Positions 46,629 through 56,347 are shown, numbered from the stretch's first letter. The stretch is 64,000 nt of DNA from Polynucleobacter kasalickyi (GCF_900176405.1 NZ_FWXJ01000003.1:124001-188000); one strand, 5' to 3'. Program-made: numbers and translations. The notes: a model not told the origin generated them from the letters alone.

Positions 46629-48140
46629 TTAAGCACTTGCCTTATTTAAATTTACATAACCATAAGACATGTTCGTTCTATTTGGCCCATCTTTTTCATA
46701 AATGTTTTTTGCTAGTAGTATCTTGTCTCCTGCTAACTCGGCTCGTTGCACAGTTGAATAGTTGTAAATTCTCGCATTATTCTCACCAAAAATTGCATTT
46801 TTTACAGGGCCATTCGCTTCACCGAGTGGTTTATAACCATATCTTTTCCGAATCTCTTCAGGAATTTCTAAACGACGGAAGGCTTCAATTTGCCATTGCG
46901 GTGAACCTGTCCAAATCGCATCTGTCCCCCAGACGACATTGGTTTGCCCAAGCCCCCTAATTAATTGCCCCATCATGACAGCAGATAATCGTGGATCAAC
47001 AATCGTTGTTTGAGCAAATAACTGACCCACATCTGCAAAGACATTTTTTACGCCATATTTTGCAGGGACCTCTGCTAAATCTGTAATCCAGTCAATCCTA
47101 CCCGTTTTTTCAAATTGTTCCCATGCATCCTCGGCTTTTCCGCCACCGGCATAACGATAACCGCCATGATAAATAATGAAATTCAGTTGAGGCCAATCTT
47201 TGGCGGCCTTCCCAACATCACTAACATTCACGTGATTCAATAGGTGGGGGAATCTCTTCTCTACTGATGGTGGAAACAAGCCCTTATGAATACAAACATT
47301 TTTTAAACCTGCTTTGACAAATTTTTCATATGCTGGATACACAAGTTTTTCATCATCCAGCCGCCAAGGATGTTTTGATAAGTCTTTATGCGTGTTATCA
47401 CCAATCGTATAGCCTTTAAAAGAGTCAGGCTTTAGAACCTCAATTGCGCGATCTATTTCATCCAACCAACCATCGTAGCCTGGTGTGAAAATTGCATGAG
47501 CAAATGCTCTTTTAGAGCCAGCAATCGAATTAATCGTTGCTCTGGCATTTACTTTCATGTCATTCGTCAAAAACCAATCACCCACAATCTCTGAGGGTGC
47601 ACCACTGATACAGCAAACTTTAGTATCGCTATCTAAATACATTTCCTTCAGATAATTTGCAAACTTTAAGTCTTCAATGGTTTGGGGTTTATCAACTAAG
47701 GCCGGATTCCAACCTGCTTTACCAACAGCCATTCTTTGTTGCAGAAAGGATTGAATTTTTGTGTCGTCCCGTAAGAAATGCGTATGCATATCCATAATGA
47801 ATTGGCCCTTAAGACTACTCGCCCTCTCATTTGCCATTTCGGGGGTGGCAGCCTCTGCTTCAGACACAGAGAAAATAGGTCCATAAGTATCATTCATGGC
47901 TAAAAAAGCTGTCGCCATCCCAGATGCCGATTTAAAAAAGGCTCTGCGTGCCATGCCATGTTTTTCAGCAAGATTTTTGCCATACGCCTTCACACGATTC
48001 TCATATTCTTTTTGTTTCGGTGTTTGCGCTTGTGGCATAAACTCATCACTCGAAACACATTGCACTGGAATAGGTGCAGGAAAAATAGAAGATTCAGCAG
48101 GCGCTAGGGAAGCTATCTCTTCAGGACTCATTAAACTCAT
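46629..48140 (-). CDS. Metal-dependent amidohydrolase (ACMSD-like TIM barrel) with exported-protein features
   Basis: 503 residues. An N-terminal stretch of about 65 residues leads to RRAFFKSASGMATAFLA, which resembles a Tat-type signal placed unusually far inside. The barrel then shows MDMHTHFL (metal-binding HxH), CIHKGLFPPS, FIIYHGGYRYAGGG and WGTDAIWTG, as in amidohydrolase-2 family decarboxylases and hydrolases. The substrate is unknown. TGGAG before the ATG at 48140 supports the long form, so the RR motif is genuinely internal. It follows the cytochrome gene by 47 bp. Confidence 0.88.
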   Translation of the reverse strand: MSLMSPEEIASLAPAESSIFPAPIPVQCVSSDEFMPQAQTPKQKEYENRVKAYGKNLAEKHGMARRAFFKSASGMATAFLAMNDTYGPIFSVSEAEAATPEMANERASSLKGQFIMDMHTHFLRDDTKIQSFLQQRMAVGKAGWNPALVDKPQTIEDLKFANYLKEMYLDSDTKVCCISGAPSEIVGDWFLTNDMKVNARATINSIAGSKRAFAHAIFTPGYDGWLDEIDRAIEVLKPDSFKGYTIGDNTHKDLSKHPWRLDDEKLVYPAYEKFVKAGLKNVCIHKGLFPPSVEKRFPHLLNHVNVSDVGKAAKDWPQLNFIIYHGGYRYAGGGKAEDAWEQFEKTGRIDWITDLAEVPAKYGVKNVFADVGQLFAQTTIVDPRLSAVMMGQLIRGLGQTNVVWGTDAIWTGSPQWQIEAFRRLEIPEEIRKRYGYKPLGEANGPVKNAIFGENNARIYNYSTVQRAELAGDKILLAKNIYEKDGPNRTNMSYGYVNLNKASA

Positions 48141-48187
48141 CGCGTATCTCCATTATTAATTTATTAAGGCTTAAACACTACTCAAAC

Positions 48188-48997
48188 CTAATCGAATGCC
48201 ATCATTTCTGCAGTCATCAGGCGGTTATCTAATTGCTGAATTCCAGGTATCCAACGTATTGCACTAAATGCACGTTTCAAAATTTCACTATCTCCTACAA
48301 CGCCATGAATGGTAACGTTACCACTTTGTACTGCCACTCGAATACCTGCCGGAGGCATTCCTTTTACTTGAGATAAACGATTCAAAATATTATTCTGTAG
48401 TTCATCATCAGCGGACTTCGTAGCTCTTTGGAATCTTTGTAAATCAGTCCTCATTTTCAGAAATTCTGTTTCACTCATTCGTCCGTTCTGCGAGATATTG
48501 AATTGATCAAACTGGACAAAATAAGGTTCAACTTTTGCCACATGTTTTTTTTGTAAATAACCTAATCTTGCCTGATCAAGTGAAATAAATTCTACGTCTT
48601 TAATTTTTAGCTCATCATACCTGAGAGCTGCTTGAATGACTTTCGAATCAATCTTTGCCATTAAGAGCAAATAGTGCACTAAATTTTTTATTTCTTCATT
48701 GGATAGTTCAGCATGTCCACCCTTGGCAAGCATCGCAGTATTTGGAATGCCATTGATCGCCGAGTCATAAAGATGATTGAATCCAGCACTAAGTCTTTTA
48801 GCCCAATCTTTAGAATCTTTGATTTGAGGTGCACTAGGGGCGTTACCAGAATGGCAATGACTACAATTCGATTGGTAAGATGTGGCTAATTTTTCTATCA
48901 CAAGAGCATCTTTTAACTCAGAATTTGCCAATGGATTGGCTTGAACTAGTGTACTTACACATAATCCAATGAACCCCAAAATATTTGTAATTCTCAT
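48188..48997 (-). CDS. Cytochrome c fused to an EF-hand-like segment and a BON domain
   Basis: 269 residues from the ATG at 48997 (a TTG at 49012 is also open). A signal peptide (ILGFIGLCVSTLVQANP) is followed by a class I cytochrome c domain with one heme site CSHCH and a distal Met candidate (NTAMLAKGGH). Next comes VQFDQFNISQNGRMSETEFLKM, which looks like one EF-hand, and finally a BON domain (RVAVQSGNVTIHGVVGD). It is periplasmic and probably accepts electrons for the enzyme cluster downstream. I have not seen this three-part layout named. Confidence 0.82.
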   Translation of the reverse strand: MRITNILGFIGLCVSTLVQANPLANSELKDALVIEKLATSYQSNCSHCHSGNAPSAPQIKDSKDWAKRLSAGFNHLYDSAINGIPNTAMLAKGGHAELSNEEIKNLVHYLLLMAKIDSKVIQAALRYDELKIKDVEFISLDQARLGYLQKKHVAKVEPYFVQFDQFNISQNGRMSETEFLKMRTDLQRFQRATKSADDELQNNILNRLSQVKGMPPAGIRVAVQSGNVTIHGVVGDSEILKRAFSAIRWIPGIQQLDNRLMTAEMMAFD

Positions 48998-49032
48998 AGC
49001 TAGAGTCGACAATCGTTCATCCTCAAATCGCT

Positions 49033-49052
49033 TTCAAACAATCTTGTTTGAA
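49033..49052. other. Perfect hairpin between the EamA gene and the cytochrome gene
   Basis: ttcaaaca (49033-49040) and tgtttgaa (49045-49052) form an 8-bp stem with a 4-base loop just upstream of the cytochrome start. No T run follows on the minus strand, so an operator or weak terminator are equally possible. Confidence 0.35.
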
Positions 49053-49101
49053 TCCTATCCACTATAAAACTTTTTAGCTAAATAGTTATTAGGACAATCA
49101 C

Positions 49102-50037
49102 TTAGTCTGAGTCGGTGAGTTTTTGGTTTTGGCTACTCATGAGTAACCACATAGCGATAACGACTAAAAATAAGCCGCAGATTTGAAAAAAGGTAATCTC
49201 TTCGCCTAGAAAATACCACCCCATGAAAATGGTCGATAAAGGTCCTAAAATGCCAGCTTGTGATGTGAGAGCGGAACCAATTCTTCGCACTGAAAGCATG
49301 ATGAACATCATTGGTATTACGGTACAGACTGCCGCATTAATCAGACTTAACCAGTAAACGTTTGGCACTTGTTCAAGCATGGTCTGCGGTTGATGAAAGA
49401 TCATTTGTATCACACTAAAGAGTGCTGAAAAGCTACTCGCAAAGGTAACTAAACGGATACTACCAACTTTTTTAACAATTTCACCAGCAAAGATTAAATA
49501 TCCCGAGTACAGACAAGCGCTTAAAAATACTAAACCCATGCCAATCCATGCAGCTTGGCCATTCGTCATTGCATCATGAAAAAATGCCATCGTGACGCCT
49601 AAATAACCAACTATCATCGATATCCATTGAAACTTTGTAATCTTCTTTTTTAAGATGAAGTAGGAGAATATAACGACGATTGCGGGAGTTAGATACAAAA
49701 TAATTCTCTCTAAACCTACCGAGATATAGTGCAACCCCAAGAAATCAACGTAACTTGAAAAGAAATATCCGCAAAAGCCTAAGCCCGCCACTTGAAATAT
49801 TTCTTTGATTGATAATTTAGATTGACCTATTCTCTCTTTCGAAAAAAAATAAACGAGCCAAAATATCGGAAAGGCCATGGCCATGCGCAAGGCCAAAAAA
49901 ACCTCTGATGTGGTGCCGTAACGATAGGCTAATTTAATTAAAATCGCTTTGCCCGAAAATAAAACAGCTCCCAAACTAGCCATCGCAATAGAAATGTAAT
50001 ATTGTTTTTTACTTAATTGCACAAAGTTCACTTTCAA
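49102..50037 (-). CDS. EamA/DMT-family permease
   Basis: 311 residues with ten predicted membrane segments in two EamA repeats: first half from IAMASLGAVLFSGKAILIKLAYRYG, second from LVFLSACLYSGYLIFAGEIVKKVG, ending LGPLSTIFMGWYFLGEEITFFQICGLFLVVIAMWLL. Such permeases export or import amino acids or small metabolites; the substrate cannot be assigned. It is divergent from the BASS transporter at 50165. Confidence 0.9.
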   Translation of the reverse strand: MKVNFVQLSKKQYYISIAMASLGAVLFSGKAILIKLAYRYGTTSEVFLALRMAMAFPIFWLVYFFSKERIGQSKLSIKEIFQVAGLGFCGYFFSSYVDFLGLHYISVGLERIILYLTPAIVVIFSYFILKKKITKFQWISMIVGYLGVTMAFFHDAMTNGQAAWIGMGLVFLSACLYSGYLIFAGEIVKKVGSIRLVTFASSFSALFSVIQMIFHQPQTMLEQVPNVYWLSLINAAVCTVIPMMFIMLSVRRIGSALTSQAGILGPLSTIFMGWYFLGEEITFFQICGLFLVVIAMWLLMSSQNQKLTDSD

Positions 50038-50164
50038 AGGAATTTTATAAATTCTGCTTAATCATACGCTAACGCTCTATATGAGGGCATCTTCGGTCCT
50101 TTTTTGACCATCCAGTAAAGCTATAATAAGCACTATCAAGTAAACCTTTGCCCCCTGAGAGCCT

Positions 50165-51148
50165 ATGTCCATTATTTCTACCGTTTCTAAATTTGTAAAA
50201 AAAGAGTGGTTCCTGAGTTGTATGTTTTTAGCCATTGGACTCGCAACACTATTCCCCTTAGTAGGCAAGTCTGGCGGCAGCTTACATATTGATCAAGTTG
50301 CTGGAATCGGTATTGGTCTTGTGTTCTTCTTGCACGGTATGGGACTTTCTTTAGACAATCTTAAAAGTGGCATGCTCAATTGGCGGATTCATTTAGTGGT
50401 TCAATCTTTTACCTTTTTAGTATTCCCCATCATTTACTTTATTGCTAATTTCTTTGTCAAAGGCTGGCTACCTAATGATCTCTTGTTAGGTTTTGTTTAT
50501 TTATGCGCCCTACCTTCTACCGTTTCCTCTTCAGTGGCTCTCACCGGAATTGCAAAGGGTAATATTTCAGCCGCTATTTTTAATGCAACCTTGTCTGGTC
50601 TAATTGGTATCGTTTTAACCCCAATTATTGTTCATCTCTTATCAGGCGAAGACAGTGGCAGCTTATCTCTACCAGATGCTATTTTAGGAATTGCAAAGTT
50701 ACTTTTATTACCCCTCGTCTTAGGGCAATTATTAAGACCACTTTTAATTAAGCAATACACTAAATATAAGGCTTACACTTCAAATTTAGATCGCTTCGTC
50801 ATCTTAATGCTGATTTTTAATGCCTTCAGTGATTCAGTAGAGTCTGGGCTCTGGAGAAATAACAGTGTGTATGTTTTAGTGGAAGCCTTTGTAGGGGCAC
50901 TGATTTTATTAATCATCGTTTTGTACTTATCTAAATATGCAGCTAAAGCGATGGCTTTTAATACTGAGGATGAAATCGCAGCCGTATTTTGTGGTTCGAA
51001 AAAAACCTTAGCCTCAGGTATCCCGATGGCTAAATTAATTTTTGGTGCCCACCCAGGCCTTGGATTGATTATGTTGCCCATTATTTTCTACCATCAGGTA
51101 CAGTTAATTGTCTGTTCCTACTTGGCAAATAAATATCGGGCAAGGTAA
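50165..51148 (+). CDS. Bile acid:sodium symporter family protein (SLC10A7/YfeH-like)
   Basis: 327 residues, about ten membrane segments. FLAIGLATLFPLVGKSGG, IGLVFFLHGMGLSLDNLKSG, YLCALPSTVSSSVALTGIAKGN and AAVFCGSKKTLASGIPMAKLIFG are the family blocks; the paired SSSVALT and GSKKTLASG crossover motifs are intact. Likely sodium-coupled uptake of an organic anion. GAG lies before the ATG. It converges on the gamma-glutamyltransferase gene. Confidence 0.92.
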   Translation: MSIISTVSKFVKKEWFLSCMFLAIGLATLFPLVGKSGGSLHIDQVAGIGIGLVFFLHGMGLSLDNLKSGMLNWRIHLVVQSFTFLVFPIIYFIANFFVKGWLPNDLLLGFVYLCALPSTVSSSVALTGIAKGNISAAIFNATLSGLIGIVLTPIIVHLLSGEDSGSLSLPDAILGIAKLLLLPLVLGQLLRPLLIKQYTKYKAYTSNLDRFVILMLIFNAFSDSVESGLWRNNSVYVLVEAFVGALILLIIVLYLSKYAAKAMAFNTEDEIAAVFCGSKKTLASGIPMAKLIFGAHPGLGLIMLPIIFYHQVQLIVCSYLANKYRAR

Positions 51149-51149
51149 T

Positions 51150-52745
51150 TTAGAACGCGGCTACAACACCATCTGCACGCGGATCAGTAGCTCCTAACAA
51201 AACGCCACTAGGCAGTCGTACAATGGCACCAGCATGGCCTAACGCAGAGTCAAATACGCCCATTTTCTCTACATCATGTCCACGTGCTTTCAATGCTTCG
51301 AAGACAGTATCTGGAAAACGACTTTCCAGTTTTAAGGTATCTGAACTCTGCCCCCAGGTTCTGCCTAACAACCATCTAGGTGCTGTCACCGCTGTCTGAA
51401 GTGATTGGTTAAAAACGGCATATCGAGTAAATACAGCGGCCTGACTTTGCGGTTGACCATCACCGCCCATATTGCCGTAAACCATGACTCGACCATCTTT
51501 CAATCTTGCGCCCGCAGGATTTAAGGTGTGAAAGGGTTTCTTATTCGGTAAAAGTGCATTGATATGATTTTTATCCAAACTAAAGGAAGCGCCACGATTT
51601 TGCCAGTTGATCCCAGTAGACTCAAGGACAATCCCACTGCCATATTCGTGATAAATACTTTGAATAAACGAAACAGCTAAACCGTCTTTATCCGTAGTTC
51701 CCATCCAAATCGTATCGCCAGGTCCTTTACCTTCCCCCCAAGCCATCGCTTTTTCAATTTGGATGGATTGCGCTAACTCATCCAAACAGTCTTTCCCTAA
51801 CCACTCTTGAGCATTTTGACTCATGTATTGCGGATCTGTAATGGCTGAATCTCTTATTTTAAAAGCCAACTTTGTGGCTTCAACAACGAGGTGAACATGG
51901 TCCGCTGAATCAACTTGCACATTTTTTAAATTCGTTCGATCTAATAATCCTAGAATAATTAATGAGACTAATCCTTGACTAGGGGGTGGTACGTTATATA
52001 AATCACCCAGGCTATGTTGCAAATGCAATGGTTGGTTGATTTTGGCAAAGTGATTATTCAGATCTTCTAAGCTTACCGGTGAGCCGACTTTTGACAAGTC
52101 CTTTGCAATCTCTTGTGCTAATTCGCCTCGATAAAAACTATCGAGTCCCTGACTAGCAAGTTTTTTTAAAGTCTGTCCCAAGCGGCGATTTGTCATCATA
52201 CTAGTTGGTTTCGGTGGTTCACCTCCAACTAGAAATGTTTCGGCAAAGCCAGGAATATCTTTTAACTCAGATAGTTTATTTTTGGTAAGGTCACTTTGAC
52301 CCTCAGTCACAGGGAAACCATCCTGGGCATAATTGATCGCATCCTGCAACAGTTGATCAAGACGCTTACTACCACCCATCGAGGTTGATACTTCCAAAGC
52401 CTTGTGCCAACCTGAAATCGTACCAGCAACTGTATTTGCTGCAATGGCTCCACGGAATGGTATTTTTGTCAGTCCGCGATTCAGATAAGACTCAATATTC
52501 GCTCCTCCTGCAGCAGCTCCAGAAGCATCGATGGCAATTTGTTCGCCATTTGGTTTTAGGATTAACCAAAACCCATCTCCACCAATACTATTCATGTGCG
52601 GATAAACAACTGCAATAGTTGCAGCAGCAGCAACCATCGCTTCAATTGCATTCCCTCCATCACGTAAGACTTTCAGAGCAGACTGGCTTGCTAAATGATG
52701 AGGCGCAGTGGCCATGCCATTATTGGCGCATAAGGTATTAATCAA
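51150..52745 (-). CDS. Gamma-glutamyltransferase family protein, apparently cytoplasmic
   Basis: 531 residues. DGGNAIEAMVAAAATIAVVYPHMNSIGGDGFWL is the N-terminal GGT block, VPPPSQGLVSLIILGLLD the middle, and the likely catalytic Thr lies in WMGTTDKDGLAVSFIQSIYHEYGSG; NPAGARLKDGRVMVYGNMGGDGQPQSQ follows. Members cleave gamma-glutamyl amide bonds or act as Ntn acylases. No signal peptide is seen, unlike periplasmic Ggt, so it probably works inside the cell on compounds brought in by the adjacent ABC importer (inference). It is 42 bp downstream of the ABC ATPase gene. Confidence 0.9.
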   Translation of the reverse strand: MINTLCANNGMATAPHHLASQSALKVLRDGGNAIEAMVAAAATIAVVYPHMNSIGGDGFWLILKPNGEQIAIDASGAAAGGANIESYLNRGLTKIPFRGAIAANTVAGTISGWHKALEVSTSMGGSKRLDQLLQDAINYAQDGFPVTEGQSDLTKNKLSELKDIPGFAETFLVGGEPPKPTSMMTNRRLGQTLKKLASQGLDSFYRGELAQEIAKDLSKVGSPVSLEDLNNHFAKINQPLHLQHSLGDLYNVPPPSQGLVSLIILGLLDRTNLKNVQVDSADHVHLVVEATKLAFKIRDSAITDPQYMSQNAQEWLGKDCLDELAQSIQIEKAMAWGEGKGPGDTIWMGTTDKDGLAVSFIQSIYHEYGSGIVLESTGINWQNRGASFSLDKNHINALLPNKKPFHTLNPAGARLKDGRVMVYGNMGGDGQPQSQAAVFTRYAVFNQSLQTAVTAPRWLLGRTWGQSSDTLKLESRFPDTVFEALKARGHDVEKMGVFDSALGHAGAIVRLPSGVLLGATDPRADGVVAAF

Positions 52746-52787
52746 AACAACTCCAATTATTTAATTTTCACTGAATTTAATAGGATA

Positions 52788-53573
52788 TTACAATCCGCTA
52801 CCAGCTTTCATTTCTCGCTGGAATATTTCAAGAGCTTGCGATTTCATAGCAATAAACTTTGGATCACTGATCGCTTCTGCTAATCTTGGCTTTTCCAAGT
52901 CAAAGTCGAGTAATGCAGCTATTCTCGTGGGACGCCTAGTTAGTAACAAAATTTGATCTGCTAAAAACACCGCATCTTCCAAGTCATGAGAAACAATCAT
53001 CATCGTGATACCTGAGGCTAAATTCACCTCTTGTAATTTTTCGCGGATGAACAAGGTCATTTCAAAATCTAGTGCAGAAAATGGCTCATCCAAAAACAAT
53101 ACCTCTGGCTCAGGGGCTAAAGCACGCATGATAGAAACAGTTTGTTGCTGTCCGCCAGAAAGTTCGTAGGGGTACAGTTTGAGATTAAACCGAATATCAA
53201 AGAGTTCGAATAATTCGCCAACTCGCTTCTTGACTTTATCTTCTGATAAATTTGCCCTTCGTAAAGGATAAGCAATGTTGTCCCAAGAAGTCATCCAGGG
53301 AAATAATGCATCTCGATAGTTTTGAAAGACATAACCAATGGTAGTTTGTTTTAAGGTCTTCCCATCAAATAAAATTTCACCGGAATCAATTTCAGTAATC
53401 CCAGAAATCATATTAATGAGGGTGGATTTACCACAACCATTCGGACCAAAGATGGATACGATCTTGCCTCGAAGAATATTTAAATTGAAATCTTCATACA
53501 AAGGCGCTTTAGCAAAGCTTTTATATAGCCCCTTGATAGAGACATGATTTCTCGGAGCTTGTTGCGTCATCAT
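52788..53573 (-). CDS. ABC transporter ATP-binding protein, NitT/TauT type
   Basis: 261 residues. Walker A GPNGCGKST, Q loop VFQNYRDALFPW, signature LSGGQQQTVSIMRAL, Walker B EVLFLDEPFSALD and switch His in VSHDLEDA. FQNYRDALFPW is characteristic of the nitrate/sulfonate/taurine group. It overlaps the permease gene by 4 bp. Confidence 0.94.
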   Translation of the reverse strand: MMTQQAPRNHVSIKGLYKSFAKAPLYEDFNLNILRGKIVSIFGPNGCGKSTLINMISGITEIDSGEILFDGKTLKQTTIGYVFQNYRDALFPWMTSWDNIAYPLRRANLSEDKVKKRVGELFELFDIRFNLKLYPYELSGGQQQTVSIMRALAPEPEVLFLDEPFSALDFEMTLFIREKLQEVNLASGITMMIVSHDLEDAVFLADQILLLTRRPTRIAALLDFDLEKPRLAEAISDPKFIAMKSQALEIFQREMKAGSGL

Positions 53574-54334
53574 GATTTACCACTCCAATGAATGAGTTTC
53601 TTTTCGATCAACATAAAAATAATATTTAAAGAGTATCCCAAAGCGCCTGTGACTAAGATGGAACTGTACATTTCCTTAATATTAAAAACTTGTTGGGCAT
53701 CAATGATACGATGACCCAAACCATTCTCAGAACCTATAAACATCTCAGCGACAATTACAATAACGAGGGCAATAGAGATTCCTGTTCTCAGGCCGACAAA
53801 GGTTTGTGGAAGACTTTCCATAATTAAAATGTCTTTAAAAATATAAAATTTTCTGATGCCCATCGTCTTAGCCGCCATTAATCTAGTCTTCTTCGCATTC
53901 ATCACTCCATATGCGCAATTAAATAGAATGACAAGGAAGGCAGCAAAAGCAGCAATTGCTATCTTGTTAATATCTGAGATGCCAAAAATTAACATGAATA
54001 ACGGAATTAATGCTGAGGAGGGAGTTGACCTAAAAAAATCAATCAAAAACTCAACACTTCGATAGGTTTGCACAGAACTACCCAGCAGAACACCCAAGGG
54101 AACCCCGATACCCGCTGCGATTAGAAAGGCATACACAGTTCGTAATATGGTCGTCCATAAATCTTGAAAAATTACCCCTGTTGCAAACGACTTCATCATG
54201 TAGGCAAGAGTTACATCAGGAGGGGGTAACAAATTGGGCTGTATCCACTTCGCAGTTAAAGCCAAGTTCCACAAAAGATAGAGTAGAACGGGACCGATGA
54301 ACGGCAAAAATTTATTTTTAAATCGAAATGGCAT
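53570..54334 (-). CDS. ABC transporter permease, NitT/TauT type
   Basis: 254 residues, about six membrane segments. The EAA loop is AAKTMGIRKFYIFKDILIMESLPQTFVGLRTGIS. RSTPSSALIPLFMLIFGIS is typical of SsuC/TauC-like permeases. It sits between the binding-protein and ATPase genes, 14 bp after the former. Confidence 0.94.
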   Translation of the reverse strand: MPFRFKNKFLPFIGPVLLYLLWNLALTAKWIQPNLLPPPDVTLAYMMKSFATGVIFQDLWTTILRTVYAFLIAAGIGVPLGVLLGSSVQTYRSVEFLIDFFRSTPSSALIPLFMLIFGISDINKIAIAAFAAFLVILFNCAYGVMNAKKTRLMAAKTMGIRKFYIFKDILIMESLPQTFVGLRTGISIALVIVIVAEMFIGSENGLGHRIIDAQQVFNIKEMYSSILVTGALGYSLNIIFMLIEKKLIHWSGKS

Positions 54335-54348
54335 TGTCTTAGAGATTC

Positions 54349-55344
54349 TTAAGTTGGTTTATAGAGAAGGTTCAATGCAGAAATGGGTTTTTCAAAAACC
54401 TTTCTATCTGCGAAGACATCAAATAATCGTTGCAGAGCTTTCACATCATTGGCTCTGACCTCGTCATAAGTCACGTATCCACTGATTGGTACTTCTTTCG
54501 CCAAATCACCATCAATCGCTGTATAACCTTTTAAATATTGATTCGCCTCTAAACCATTTTTACGCACATATTCAACACCACTGGCATATCCCTTTAAAAA
54601 TTTAGGCACCATGTCTGCCTTCTCTTTGAAGGTTTTGGATAGAAGCGCCGCTGCACCACCAAACCAAGGCAAGTTATCCCCGAGAACATATTTAGACACC
54701 ACGCCTGCGCCAATTGATTTTGATATTTTTTGCTGCTTACCAATCACTGCTGATGGCTCTAACACATAGGCGGCATCGATTTGACCACTAGCTAATGCAG
54801 GGAGAATTTGAGTAATCGGTAATTCAATAACCTGTGCGTTAGTAATCCCATTTCCTTGTAAGATGGCCTTCGTTAAAGTAACGTTATTGATGCCAGGTCC
54901 ACAAGCCACTTTTTTGCCACCTAACTCATTAATTAGAGTAACTGGAGAATTAATCGGGACAATAAATTGGTCCAAGATATATTTTTCATTAGCAAAATTC
55001 ATGCACGTATACTTAATCGAACCAGGCATCTGAGCATCTGCAAGTGCTAATGCAGTAATAGCAACACCGTTTGCACAACCATCAATCCTACCGGCAACCA
55101 TGGCATCTACGACTTGATTAGGACTGGCAAATTTCACAGCCTCTACGTTCAGCCCAGCTTGTTTAAAGAAACCTTTCTCCATGGCAACGAAAAATGGTAG
55201 TCCTGCGGCAATTGGCCAATATCCAATCGTTAACTTTTTCTCTTGAGATAATACCTGCGGTGCAATTCCTGCTATTGCTGTAACAAGACTAGACTTACCG
55301 ATAAGGGATAATGTTTTTCGTTTTAACGTTGAATTGATTTCCAT
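54349..55344 (-). CDS. ABC transporter substrate-binding protein (NMT1/SsuA-like)
   Basis: 331 residues. A Ser/Lys-rich N terminus with a hydrophobic stretch (LVTAIAGIAPQVLSQE) suggests export. LTIGYWPIAAGLPFFVAMEKGFFKQAGLNVE, the SPNQVVDAMVAGRIDG hinge, GGKKVACGPGINNVTLTKAIL and ASGQIDAAYVLEP define the NitT/TauT binding-protein family. The ligand could be an amide, a sulfonate or a pyrimidine precursor; neighbours favour a nitrogen compound. GAGG precedes the ATG. Confidence 0.92.
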   Translation of the reverse strand: MEINSTLKRKTLSLIGKSSLVTAIAGIAPQVLSQEKKLTIGYWPIAAGLPFFVAMEKGFFKQAGLNVEAVKFASPNQVVDAMVAGRIDGCANGVAITALALADAQMPGSIKYTCMNFANEKYILDQFIVPINSPVTLINELGGKKVACGPGINNVTLTKAILQGNGITNAQVIELPITQILPALASGQIDAAYVLEPSAVIGKQQKISKSIGAGVVSKYVLGDNLPWFGGAAALLSKTFKEKADMVPKFLKGYASGVEYVRKNGLEANQYLKGYTAIDGDLAKEVPISGYVTYDEVRANDVKALQRLFDVFADRKVFEKPISALNLLYKPT

Positions 55345-55416
55345 ATAAATCCTCGAAGAGATAGGTTAAATTTGATTTACCAATTTTAGGTATCTAAGTT
55401 TTAGTAATTTTTTAGT

Positions 55417-55447
55417 TGCACCAGCGTGACTCATTTTGGTGCACCAA
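55417..55447. promoter_or_regulatory. TGCACCA repeat cluster in the divergent promoter region
   Basis: TGCACCA at 55417-55423 faces TGGTGCA at 55437-55443, and the latter is half of a perfect 12-bp palindrome TTGGTGCACCAA (55436-55447). The motif resembles NtrC sites (TGCACC-N5-GGTGCA), though the 13-bp spacing is longer. It lies between the ABC importer and the arylformamidase-like gene, and 55345-55516 holds nothing else I can support. Confidence 0.45.
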
Positions 55448-55516
55448 GTTGAAAGGTGTGATATTTTTTAGTGCAAGAAGGCTTTCTCTCATCAACCTAA
55501 TTCATAGAATCACATC

Positions 55517-56347
55517 ATGTGGAAAAATCTTACAAAATCGCAATTAGACGCTGCTTACAATAATTCAAAGGCTGTCCCTAACAGCGCTGAAATCATTCAA
55601 GCTTGGCAACTATCAAGTAATGATGTAAAAAATACGCTTGCATATAAAGCTGACATCCCATATGCAGGGGATGATTTTCCTGCCTTTGATTTTTATCTAG
55701 CCAATAAGAATGCCCCAACCGTTGCTTTTATTCATGGTGGCTTTTGGCAAATGCGATCAAAAGATGACTTTGCTTTTATTGTCCCCGCGTTGTTAGAGAA
55801 AAAGATTAATGTGGCGATGCTTGGCTATCGGCTTGCACCCTCAGTGACGATGGATCAAATTGTGAAGGATATTCAAGACGGAATCCGTTCAACGATTAAC
55901 TTGCTTAAAAACGATGGTTTTATTCAACCAAAGGTTTGGTTAATCGGTTGGTCTGCTGGTGCCCACCTTGCAAGTATGCAGATGAATGATGAAAATATTT
56001 TGGGTGTTACCGCGATTAGTGGGATTTATGACCTCGATCCAATGAGATTTTGCTACGTCAATGATCAACTAAAATTAGATGAGGAGGCATCTCGCAGAAA
56101 TTCTCCAATGTTACTTCCTCAACACCCAGAAAAAATTTTAGATGTCTATGTTGGTAGTGATGAATTACCAGAAATGCAAGGCCAATCTCAGAACTACTTT
56201 GATTATAGAAAAACGTTAAATGCCCCAGGTATATTTACTAATATACCCTTTAAGAATCACTATACGATTCTTGATGAGCTTACTCAACCCAATGGCGCTA
56301 TCCTTGAACAACTCATCGAAAGAATCAACAGTATTTCTAGTGCTTAG
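55517..56347 (+). CDS. Alpha/beta hydrolase, arylformamidase-like
   Basis: 276 residues. HGGFWQMRSKDDFAF is the oxyanion HGG[FY]W motif typical of arylformamidases; the nucleophile is Ser in GWSAGAH, the acid probably the Asp of VGSDELPE and the base His in NHYTILDEL. It may hydrolyse N-formyl or related amide/ester substrates. There is no signal peptide. It is divergent from the ABC operon and convergent with the amidase gene, 6 bp apart. Confidence 0.87.
   Translation: MWKNLTKSQLDAAYNNSKAVPNSAEIIQAWQLSSNDVKNTLAYKADIPYAGDDFPAFDFYLANKNAPTVAFIHGGFWQMRSKDDFAFIVPALLEKKINVAMLGYRLAPSVTMDQIVKDIQDGIRSTINLLKNDGFIQPKVWLIGWSAGAHLASMQMNDENILGVTAISGIYDLDPMRFCYVNDQLKLDEEASRRNSPMLLPQHPEKILDVYVGSDELPEMQGQSQNYFDYRKTLNAPGIFTNIPFKNHYTILDELTQPNGAILEQLIERINSISSA

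Noticed and set aside
50095..50135. TTGACC and TATAAT before the BASS transporter as a promoter.
   Set aside because: The spacing is only 12 bp, too short for a sigma-70 promoter.
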